From: JANLUX01 sp031366005
GTDB taxonomy: Bacteria; Bacteroidota; Bacteroidia; AKYH767-A; OLB10
DNA: 53,719 nt
Reading direction: 5' to 3'
Assembly: GCA_031366005.1 (NCBI GenBank)
Contig: JANLZB010000063.1
Location: forward strand, 1-53,719
Below are positions 8,552 through 16,403 of this stretch, piece after piece (positions within the stretch are counted from its first letter, which is position 1; every line of letters begins with the position of its first letter). Position numbers and translations under genes: made by a program. The notes below the pieces were generated by a model. The model searched no databases. It was not told the DNA's origin and saw nothing but the letters and a program-made list of their open reading frames with translations.

Positions 8552-8616
8552 CGTCATTGCGAGGAACGAAGCAATCTGTTTCATAGAATGAGATTGCTTC
8601 GTGCCTCGCAATGACG
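8552..8616. repeat. Dispersed palindromic element, family A (copy 2), between atpE and atpF
   Basis: 26-base arms (8552-8577 and 8591-8616) differ from perfect complementarity at one position, around a 13-base loop. The stem is nearly identical to the copy at 1554-1617, while the loop differs. In the transcript it falls just after atpE and before atpF. Confidence 0.95.
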
Positions 8617-8695
8617 GTTAATTTTTTGTTTTTGTTTTTAAAACTGCATTGCAACCAATCGTTGCAATACAGTTTAAGTTTTTGTCAGTGAATCT

Positions 8696-8962
8696 TTACT
8701 TTGTGAAGATTACTAACAGACCGATTACCATTGCGAAGAAGGCAGCTCCTTCCACAAGTGCAGCAGCAAGAATCATGTTTGCACGGATATCACCTGACAT
8801 TTCAGGTTGACGAGCCATTGCCTCTAATGCAGAGCCTCCGATTCGTCCGATACCGATGCCTGCTCCAACAGCAGCAAGCCCCGCACCTAATCCGGCTAAT
8901 CCGTAACCGATTCCAACATTTGCGCCTGATACTACGGCATCCAATAAGATAGTAGATAACAT
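8696..8962 (-). CDS. atpE: F1Fo ATP synthase c subunit
   Basis: Rotor-ring proteolipid of 88 residues with two transmembrane helices and a polar loop (ARQPE at 50-54). The ion-carrying carboxylate is E71 in LVEGAAFF. The residues after it (Gly-Ala) are not the Ser/Thr expected of Na+-binding rings, so proton coupling is the simpler reading. A glycine-rich TM1 (GLAGLGAGLAAVGAGIGIG) packs the ring. The c subunit is needed in about tenfold excess over b, which makes the hairpin right after this gene notable. Confidence 0.97.
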   Translation of the reverse strand: MLSTILLDAVVSGANVGIGYGLAGLGAGLAAVGAGIGIGRIGGSALEAMARQPEMSGDIRANMILAAALVEGAAFFAMVIGLLVIFTK

Positions 8963-8996
8963 ATATATATAATTTAAGAATTAAAAGTTTTAAATT

Positions 8997-9046
8997 TTAA
9001 GTTATGAGTTCCCGATTTTATATTTAATTCATAATTCATAACTCAA
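8997..9046. repeat. Short imperfect inverted repeat in the atpB-atpE spacer
   Basis: Arms 8997-9010 and 9033-9046 match at 12 of 14 positions. The whole 101-base spacer is made of reiterated words (TTCATAA, TTAATTC). Confidence 0.45.
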
Positions 9047-9063
9047 CATTCATAATTTATTAA

Positions 9064-10212
9064 TTAATGGTGTTCATGCTCTGCTGTTGCCATGCCAAAA
9101 TAAATTGCAGACAACAATGTGAACACATAAGCCTGCAGAAATGCTACCAGCAATTCAAGCGCAGACATAAACACAGTAAATAATAATGACATGATGCTTA
9201 CTCCATAACCTAATCCGGGACTCATTTCTCCGAAGATAAAGATGAGCATGAAGAAAGATAGAATGATAATGTGACCTGCAGTGATATTTGCAAAAAGTCG
9301 TATCATCAATACAAACGGACGCAAGAAGACACCCAGAATTTCAATCGGTGTTAATAATATTAATATCGGTTTTGGAACACCTGGCATTGCAACCACATGT
9401 TGCCAGTATGCTTTGTTTGCACTCACACTGGTGATGATAAATGTTAAGCATGCAAGAACCATGGTTATTGCAATGTTTCCTGTAACGTTAGCTCCTCCCG
9501 GGAAAAAAGGAATTAAACCCAGCAAATTATTGATCCAGATAAAAAAGAAAATGGTGAGTAAATACGGCATGTACTTCTCATATTTTTTTTCTCCGATACT
9601 TGCTTTTGCAATATCATCACGCACAAAAAGAATGATTGGCTCTATTGCATTTTGCAATCCCGTTGGAGCTAACCCTTTACGTGTTTTTGTATATGCTTTT
9701 GCAACACTTAAGAAGATCATGAACATTATTGCAATACTCACAAACATGGCAGCCACATTTTTAGTGATACTCAAATCATAAGTTTTTGCTGTCAGCTCTT
9801 CATTAACAGTAGCTTCATGTTCAGGCATTGTTCCCATTTCGTTTACAGCAACAGGATGACCTTCCTCCATAATATAACCCTTGTAAGCCAATTGTCCATG
9901 ATGTAATTTATTACTCATGAATATGGTAAGTCCGCGCTCAGTATTATAAAGTATTACCGGTAGCGGAAAAGTTTTATGTGCATATAAATGCCAATCATGT
10001 GAATCAGATATATGCTCCATAATCAGCTTACCTGCTTCTAATTTTTTCTGAGCAGGTATGTTTTCTGAATGAGGTTCTGTTTGATGAGATTCAACATTAA
10101 CCTGCTGCGTATCCTCTGCTTCATTAAATTTTACACAACACAGCAAAACAGCTATTAAAAATGAGGCTACTAATACTTTCGGATTTGCTAAATGCTTGAT
10201 TCTCTGCATCAT
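9064..10212 (-). CDS. atpB: F1Fo ATP synthase a subunit
   Basis: Proton-channel subunit of Fo. 382 residues is longer than the roughly 270 of E. coli. The extra is an N-terminal hydrophobic segment (about 12-25) plus a polar, His-rich, presumably periplasmic domain (about 30-145), as is usual in Bacteroidota. The channel core has several membrane helices. LRPFVLMIRLFANITAGH includes the essential stalk arginine, and the C-terminus ends HEHH. The start could be either of two adjacent ATG codons (10212 or 10209). A TACATTTG box lies 16 bases upstream. No atpI/atpZ gene precedes it. Confidence 0.96.
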   Translation of the reverse strand: MMQRIKHLANPKVLVASFLIAVLLCCVKFNEAEDTQQVNVESHQTEPHSENIPAQKKLEAGKLIMEHISDSHDWHLYAHKTFPLPVILYNTERGLTIFMSNKLHHGQLAYKGYIMEEGHPVAVNEMGTMPEHEATVNEELTAKTYDLSITKNVAAMFVSIAIMFMIFLSVAKAYTKTRKGLAPTGLQNAIEPIILFVRDDIAKASIGEKKYEKYMPYLLTIFFFIWINNLLGLIPFFPGGANVTGNIAITMVLACLTFIITSVSANKAYWQHVVAMPGVPKPILILLTPIEILGVFLRPFVLMIRLFANITAGHIIILSFFMLIFIFGEMSPGLGYGVSIMSLLFTVFMSALELLVAFLQAYVFTLLSAIYFGMATAEHEHH

Positions 10213-10228
10213 TTTAAAAATGAGTGCG

Positions 10229-10236
10229 CAAATGTA
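10229..10236 (-). promoter_or_regulatory. -7 box (TACATTTG) of the atp operon
   Basis: Perfect TAnnTTTG on the minus strand, 16 bases before the atpB ATG. This is the same spacing as for several other genes in the window. Confidence 0.65.
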
Positions 10237-10421
10237 AATAAAACAGGGATAAAAAAATTGAAAACTGTGGGTTATGTATCAACAATCGATGGCAGACGAA
10301 TGCTGTTTTCTATTAACTAATCGTAATAAATAAAATTGTAAATCTTATTTTTAAATTGTTACTTTGAAAAAGCAAAATAGATATGATTAATAAGTAGTTA
10401 ATCGTATAAATCCCCTTAAAT

Positions 10422-10949
10422 ATGAAAAATAAATACGCCTTATATTATTATAAACATTTGCTTTTGCTCAACATTTTATTTGTCTCAATTTCAGGAAAAT
10501 TAGATGCCCAAGCAGCAAAAAGTTCTGATTATCAAAATAATCCTTCATGGGTGCAAATGATGAGCAATCCCCATGTAAATTATTATGAAGCTGTTAAAGC
10601 TTATAATGATTATTGGAAAGGAAAACCAAAGCCGAACGATGAAGCAGAAGAAATGGAAATGATGGCAGAGAGAAATCACCCATCCAAAATGACAGCGAAA
10701 GAAAAAAAGAAATTCGAAATGGAAGAACGCGAACACAAGCGTGAAGGGGATCAATCAAGAAAGAAATTAACAGAAGATGATTTAAAACAATTGGAATGGA
10801 AACGTGAGATGACTTATCAGTGCAAACGATTTGAAGACTGGATGCAAACTGTTAAGCCTTATGTTCAAAATGATGGTAGAATTTTATCTGAAGAAGAAAG
10901 AATGAAAATATATGAGCAACGGATGGATGAATTAAGAAAAGAGAAATAA
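10422..10949 (+). CDS. Secreted, highly charged hypothetical protein
   Basis: 175 residues. A signal peptide (about 1-30, hydrophobic core LLLLNILFVSISG, ending DAQA) precedes a mature part very rich in Glu, Lys and Met. It contains NPSWVQMMSNPHVNYYEAV and YNDYWKGKPKP, followed by a predicted charged helical region. I recall similar short proteins next to BNR/PKD surface proteins in other Bacteroidota but cannot name a family. It lies 65 bases upstream of the 1622-residue surface protein on the same strand, so the two may be expressed together. Function unknown. Confidence 0.75.
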   Translation: MKNKYALYYYKHLLLLNILFVSISGKLDAQAAKSSDYQNNPSWVQMMSNPHVNYYEAVKAYNDYWKGKPKPNDEAEEMEMMAERNHPSKMTAKEKKKFEMEEREHKREGDQSRKKLTEDDLKQLEWKREMTYQCKRFEDWMQTVKPYVQNDGRILSEEERMKIYEQRMDELRKEK

Positions 10950-11014
10950 GGGATTGTGCAAAAAAGCAAAAGGAAGAAGTCAATATAAAATCAGCAATAA
11001 GTAAATAAAAGCTC

Positions 11015-14000
11015 ATGAATAGAATAATTACGTTAATATTTTTCACATTATTTTTTTTCTGTCAAAAAGGGGTTGCACAAATAAACTGGAATCCTGTTTC
11101 TCCTAATTTTTTTCCTACTAATGCCAGCGGACAAATAAATGGAATCAGCCGTATATCGCAGGTAAAATTTCATCCAACGCTTGCCAATAAAATGTATGCA
11201 GTGAGTTCACGTGGAGGATTATTTATAACTACAAACAGTGGAGCCAACTGGACTCTTGCACCCGGTTGTGATTTACTTCCTGCCATGCGCCTTAATTCAG
11301 TCTGTATTGATTATACCAATGATCAGGTTATTTATCTGGGAACAGGAGATGCTAACTATTATTATTCCGGAAGTGGAGTTTATAAATCAACAGATGGTGG
11401 AAATACTTTTACTTCTTCAGGATTGGGTGGAAGATTAATTGTGGAAATTGTAATGAATCCTGCTAATAATCTTATGCTTATTGCTGCTACCGATGCCGGC
11501 ATATATAAATCAATAAATGGTGGTGCTTCATGGACATTAAAATCCTCGAGTTTACTAGCTTGTCGCGATCTGATTTTTAAAGCAAATAGTACAACACAAA
11601 CTTTATTTGCATCAACATACTCTGAACTTTATCGCTCAACAGATATGGGAGAAACCTGGACACAATTAACTTCAGGGATTTACATCCCGTCAGGGGCAAC
11701 AACTGGAGGAGGATGCAGAGTTGCAGTGACACCTGCAGATAGCAATATTGTTTATTTCCATATGGTTGCAAAAAATGGAACTGTTTTTAAATCAACAAAC
11801 GGAGGTAACACATTTGTGAATATGAAAGACAGTGTGATGCCAAACCTTACTGCTTATGATAATGTTGCAACATCAACCGGGCAAGGTGATTACAATAGCA
11901 TGTTTAATGCAGATCCGGTAAATGCAAATATTATTTATTACGGAGCACATGGATTCTGGAAATCAACTAACGGAGGTGCTGCCTGGACTTCCATGACTTT
12001 TTGGGCTTATGAATTGCATACCGATATGCATTGGGTAAAAGTAAATCCGTATAACACTTCTGAAATCTGGACCGCTAATGATGGCGGAGTTTGGAAAAGT
12101 ACAAATGGAGGAACTAACTGGACTCCGATTAGTAACGGCATTTACGGTTATGAAATTTATCATGGCAGTTGCAGTCCTACAAGGCGTGATATGTTTAGTA
12201 TCGGAACACAGGATAATGGAGAATTATACCATTCATCAGGAACCTGGTTTACCAACAGGGGAGGTGACTGGGGAGATGTGTGCGCATTTGATTATCGCAG
12301 CAATAGTTCAATGGTTTATTATTTCAATCGCAATACAAGAAGGTTAGTTACAGGAGGTGATGCAACTTATGGTTTGCCCGTTACAACATTACAAGACATT
12401 GCGTTTTACAGAGGTAACCCCAATCTTGCATTTGCTGGTAACCTTGAAGTTTATCGTACCGCTAATTTACAGGCAACCACACCTACATGGACGCAGATTA
12501 GCACCATCAATAAAACAATTAAAGCAATACACGTAAACCTTGCTGACTCCAATAAATTATATGTGATAACCAACGATGCAAATATTTACGTAAGCACAAA
12601 TGCATTGAGCGCAACACCCACATTTAGTAATTATGTATTGCCAAACGCTACCGGAAATGTTGCCTCAATAACAAGTATTAAGACAGCACCAAATGTATTG
12701 TATGCTGTAATGAATACAAAAGTGTACCGCTCTGCTGATAATGGAGCTACCTGGACGGATGTTAGTTCTAATCTTCCTTCGGTTAATTGGATTGAAATTT
12801 TACCTGACGAATATTTTTCAGCAAACGAATTGATTTTTGTTGCAGGAAACAACACGGTTTACTATAAAAAATCAGGACAAACTAACTGGACTTTATTTTC
12901 AACTTCATTGCCTGCACGAACTACAATTAATGATTTCAGTGTGTATGATGATGGCAGCAATCAATCAGCATTGTGTGTTTCAGAATACGGAAGAGGGATG
13001 TGGGAGGTTCCGCTGACTTCATTAAGAACAGTGGTAGCAGCATTTAATGCGGTTAATCCTAATCCCTGTGTTGGGTCATCTGTTCAGTTTAACGACTTAT
13101 CCACAGGTAATGTCACTTCCTGGACGTGGACTTTTGCGGGAGGAAATCCTGCTTCGTCAACATCACAGAATCCTGTTGTTGTTTACAATGCTACAGGAAC
13201 TTATGATGTTACACTTACTGTAAGTGATGGTACTAATTCCAATACATTAACCAAAACAGCTTATGTTAATACTAATGGAAGTGGACTTCCGCTAAGCGAA
13301 GGATTTGAAAGTGGTATTTTCCCTCCTGCAAATTTTACTTCAATAGATGATGGAGCAGATGCAGTTACCTGGGAACAATCAACAGCAGCAGGTGGATTCG
13401 GGCTTACTGCGAACTCGATGTATTTTGATAATTACAATAAAAATGTTGCAGGAAAAAAAGATGAAATGCGAACTCCGCGATTTGATATCGTTGGTTTAAA
13501 TACAGTGCAATTAACGTTTGATGTTGCTTATCAGCCTTACAATACCACTAATTATTCTGATACATTACAGGTATTGATCTCAACTAACTGCGGCTTGTCA
13601 TTTACTTCTATTTATTTGAAAGGTGGCGGAACACTTTCTACTGTTACTGGAACCAACACCAGTGTCTTTGTACCTACAGCAACACAATGGAGAACAGAAA
13701 CCATAAATCTTAACAGCCACATTGCTTCAGGTTCAGTGTTGATTTCCTTTAAGAATCTTGGATATTATGGAAATAATTTATTCATAGATAATATTAATCT
13801 TACCGGAACTTTTACTACCGATGCAGGATCTGATAGAAGCATCTGTTATGGAGTAAATACAACCCTTGGTTCAGCAGCAGTATCAGGATTTAGTTATTCA
13901 TGGAACCCAATTACGGGATTAAGTTCATCAACAATAAGTAATCCTGCTGCTTCGCCCCTTTCTACCACTACTTATATTTTAACAGCAACAAAAACAGGTT

Positions 14001-15883
14001 CAGGGGTAATCGCAAGAGATACAGTTAAAGTAACAGTGGATAGTGTTCCAATTTCTTCTGCAATCACCCATGTAAGTTGTTTTGGTGGAAGCAATGGAGC
14101 AGTAGATTTAACTTTCTCTGGTGGAATTGCACCATACTCTTATTTGTGGAATAACGGAGCAACAACTCAGGACAGAACCAATCTTTTTCCTGGTACATAT
14201 ACTGTAACTATTACTGATGGGGCAAGTTGTTCACGAACTTATTCATACACTATTACACAACCAGCCGTTGCATTAAGTGCATCAACCTCAACCATACAAT
14301 CAATGTGTAATTTAAGTAACGGATCGGTAAGTGTGATTGCATCCGGGGGAATTACTCCTTATTCATATAACTGGAGTAATGGAGCAACAATAATGACTAA
14401 TAACAATCTTTATCCAGGTACTTATTCAGTTACAATTATAGATGCTAGAAATTGTACTACTTCAGTTACCGGAACCATTACTATGAAACCCTTACCGGTT
14501 ATTAATTCTTTTACCTCTTCTCAAACCTCATTATGCAGTGGAAATCCATTTACACTTACTGCTAATTCATCCGGTGGTACTATTACCAATACATTTTCAT
14601 CAGGCACAATAAATCTTGCTATACCTGATAATATACCTGCCGGAGTAAGCAATACCATTGCGGTAAGCAGCGGAATAATTTTAAGTGCAGCAAATAAATT
14701 ATCTTTAACGCTGAATTTCGGAACAGGAACTACAGCACCTAACCGCGAACATACCTGGGTCGGGGATTTAAAGATTACACTTTCTACTCCTGGAGGAAAT
14801 ACAATAGTTTTTGACCGACCTGGAGTGCCAGTGTCAGGAACAGGAAATAGTGCAGACATGAACGGAGCATATACATTTACAACATCCGCTTCTGCAATTC
14901 TGCCACAACTATCGACAGATGCAACCGTTGCCGGAGGAAATGTGATAAACGGAAATTACAAACCTTCCGATTCATCTAATCCTGATGCTGCACACAACTG
15001 GACGGGCTTGGGTTTACCATTTAATATTACAGGAAACTGGACACTAAATATTTCAGATAATGCCGGAAGTGACGCAGGTGATTTGATAAGCTGGTCTATC
15101 GGATTTATAACATCTTACACTCATGTAATTACAGGATCCGGAATTATCGGAACTATAAATTGCCTTAACAATGATTGTTCAAATGCCAGTTCAATTATTA
15201 CTAATGCATCTGGAGGAAATAATATTTATACCGTTACTACTACATCTCCTGACGGCTGTACGGTTGCTGCAAATACAACAGTAAATGTAATTTCCGTTCC
15301 TTCACAACCCGGTGCAATAACAGGAGCAACCCAAGTTTGTGAAAATGATACAATCAATTACAGTATTAATCCTGTGAATAGTGCAACTAATTATAGCTGG
15401 ACTTTCCCTTCAGGCTGGGTGATAAAAAGCGGACAGGGAACAGTGTTTGCACGTGTGGATCCATCCACCACTAATGGAAATGTAAGTGTAACAGCTTCTA
15501 ATTCTTGCGGAACAAGTGCTGTTAAAACGCTTTCAGTTGTTACCGGATTCTGCACATTAAATTTAACAGTAAAAACATTTATTGAAGGATTTTATATTTC
15601 TCCGGCAACCATGACTCCTGTTTTATATAACAATTCATTAAGTGGTTCTTCAAATTCAGTAGATAGCGTTACCATTCAACTACATGATCAGTATAATCCT
15701 TCAACCATTTTGTTTACAACTAAAAGAATAATGGATATTAACGGCAATATTCAGGTAATAATTCCTGCATCATTTAACGGAGGATCGTATTATATCGCTG
15801 TTTTGCACCGCAATTCAATTGAAACATGGAGTAAATTGCCGGTAACGCTTGGGTTCAATACTACTTACGATTTCAGGTATTAA
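11015..15883 (+). CDS. Giant secreted surface protein: BNR/VPS10 propeller, PKD, SprB repeats, P-domain
   Basis: 1622 residues with a signal peptide (1-22, ending GVAQ). Residues about 25-670 form a sortilin-like beta-propeller with repeated GxxWTxxT and YKSTDGG/WKSTNGG Asp-box units. A PKD domain follows (about 672-753), then a MAM-like lectin region (755-935), an Ig-like segment and two SprB-type repeats (about 1013-1155, GGIAPYSYLWNNGAT and GGITPYSYNWSNGAT). Next are a proprotein-convertase P-like domain (about 1185-1370, WVGDLKITLSTPGG) and a PKD-like domain. The C-terminal module (about 1517-1622) ends with a HRNSIETWSKLPV motif seen at the ends of many Bacteroidota surface proteins. A classical T9SS type A tail (YPNP) is absent. 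Likely cell-surface adhesion or binding; no catalytic domain seen. Confidence 0.88.
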   Translation: MNRIITLIFFTLFFFCQKGVAQINWNPVSPNFFPTNASGQINGISRISQVKFHPTLANKMYAVSSRGGLFITTNSGANWTLAPGCDLLPAMRLNSVCIDYTNDQVIYLGTGDANYYYSGSGVYKSTDGGNTFTSSGLGGRLIVEIVMNPANNLMLIAATDAGIYKSINGGASWTLKSSSLLACRDLIFKANSTTQTLFASTYSELYRSTDMGETWTQLTSGIYIPSGATTGGGCRVAVTPADSNIVYFHMVAKNGTVFKSTNGGNTFVNMKDSVMPNLTAYDNVATSTGQGDYNSMFNADPVNANIIYYGAHGFWKSTNGGAAWTSMTFWAYELHTDMHWVKVNPYNTSEIWTANDGGVWKSTNGGTNWTPISNGIYGYEIYHGSCSPTRRDMFSIGTQDNGELYHSSGTWFTNRGGDWGDVCAFDYRSNSSMVYYFNRNTRRLVTGGDATYGLPVTTLQDIAFYRGNPNLAFAGNLEVYRTANLQATTPTWTQISTINKTIKAIHVNLADSNKLYVITNDANIYVSTNALSATPTFSNYVLPNATGNVASITSIKTAPNVLYAVMNTKVYRSADNGATWTDVSSNLPSVNWIEILPDEYFSANELIFVAGNNTVYYKKSGQTNWTLFSTSLPARTTINDFSVYDDGSNQSALCVSEYGRGMWEVPLTSLRTVVAAFNAVNPNPCVGSSVQFNDLSTGNVTSWTWTFAGGNPASSTSQNPVVVYNATGTYDVTLTVSDGTNSNTLTKTAYVNTNGSGLPLSEGFESGIFPPANFTSIDDGADAVTWEQSTAAGGFGLTANSMYFDNYNKNVAGKKDEMRTPRFDIVGLNTVQLTFDVAYQPYNTTNYSDTLQVLISTNCGLSFTSIYLKGGGTLSTVTGTNTSVFVPTATQWRTETINLNSHIASGSVLISFKNLGYYGNNLFIDNINLTGTFTTDAGSDRSICYGVNTTLGSAAVSGFSYSWNPITGLSSSTISNPAASPLSTTTYILTATKTGSGVIARDTVKVTVDSVPISSAITHVSCFGGSNGAVDLTFSGGIAPYSYLWNNGATTQDRTNLFPGTYTVTITDGASCSRTYSYTITQPAVALSASTSTIQSMCNLSNGSVSVIASGGITPYSYNWSNGATIMTNNNLYPGTYSVTIIDARNCTTSVTGTITMKPLPVINSFTSSQTSLCSGNPFTLTANSSGGTITNTFSSGTINLAIPDNIPAGVSNTIAVSSGIILSAANKLSLTLNFGTGTTAPNREHTWVGDLKITLSTPGGNTIVFDRPGVPVSGTGNSADMNGAYTFTTSASAILPQLSTDATVAGGNVINGNYKPSDSSNPDAAHNWTGLGLPFNITGNWTLNISDNAGSDAGDLISWSIGFITSYTHVITGSGIIGTINCLNNDCSNASSIITNASGGNNIYTVTTTSPDGCTVAANTTVNVISVPSQPGAITGATQVCENDTINYSINPVNSATNYSWTFPSGWVIKSGQGTVFARVDPSTTNGNVSVTASNSCGTSAVKTLSVVTGFCTLNLTVKTFIEGFYISPATMTPVLYNNSLSGSSNSVDSVTIQLHDQYNPSTILFTTKRIMDINGNIQVIIPASFNGGSYYIAVLHRNSIETWSKLPVTLGFNTTYDFRY

Positions 15884-15897
15884 GATGGGAGCAAATA

Positions 15898-16263
15898 TTA
15901 TTTCTTTTCTTCGTCCTCATCCGTTTCAATATGAAATTTATGCATGGCACGATGAACTACAGGAGCGAGTAACACAGCCATGGTTGAAATAAAACTGATG
16001 CCACTGAATAGTGCATAAAAGGAAGCAAAATATTTGGAGGTTTCATTCGGCATAGGGTTAACCGGACCCATTCCTCCCAATATCATACTTGCATTTAATA
16101 ATGCATCTGCAAAATTGAGATGTGCTAAGGAAATATATCCCCAGATACCAATGGACAATGAAACGAGAATCACTATAAAAGAAAGAAGTAAGTTATACAA
16201 TAACCTGCGGTAAAATTTTGGAGCAGGAATTAGAGGTTTGTTCTTATGTTCGAAATAAAACAT
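15898..16263 (-). CDS. Small two-helix membrane protein, ion-channel-like
   Basis: Start taken at the ATG at 16263 (MFYFEHKNKPLIPAPKFYRR), because the frame upstream lacks membrane or signal character and runs into the neighbouring promoter area. 121 residues: a basic N-terminus, a first hydrophobic helix (about 21-45), a re-entrant-looking stretch (LNASMILGGMGPVNPMPN), a second hydrophobic helix (about 75-95) and an acidic/basic tail. The TM - loop - TM layout resembles the pore module of two-TM potassium channels, but GGMGPVNP replaces the TVGYG filter. It is convergent with the giant surface protein (14 bases between stops). Function unknown. Confidence 0.7.
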   Translation of the reverse strand: MFYFEHKNKPLIPAPKFYRRLLYNLLLSFIVILVSLSIGIWGYISLAHLNFADALLNASMILGGMGPVNPMPNETSKYFASFYALFSGISFISTMAVLLAPVVHRAMHKFHIETDEDEEKK

Positions 16264-16380
16264 GTTTTTTTTAATTGATGAACCGAAAGTAAATGATGAT
16301 ATTGAATAAATGCTTTTATTTTTTTGTTTGAAAAGTGTGGTATCACAATAATTACCTCTGCACAATGGTTAATTAAAACA

Positions 16381-16388
16381 TATTTTTG
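16381..16388 (+). promoter_or_regulatory. -7 box (TATTTTTG) of the PBP1A gene
   Basis: Perfect TAnnTTTG, 15 bases before the ATG at 16404. It covers the upstream ttg at 16386, which argues against that codon being the start. Confidence 0.65.
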
Positions 16389-16403
16389 CGCGTATTCCAA
16401 ATT

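Noticed and set aside
10213..10421. An atpI/atpZ gene ahead of atpB
   Set aside because: The 209-base gap has no suitable reading frame; only the atp promoter box is seen.
16264..16365. Longer N-terminus for the small channel-like protein
   Set aside because: The added 34 residues have no signal or membrane character and approach the divergent PBP1A promoter; the ATG at 16263 is more natural.
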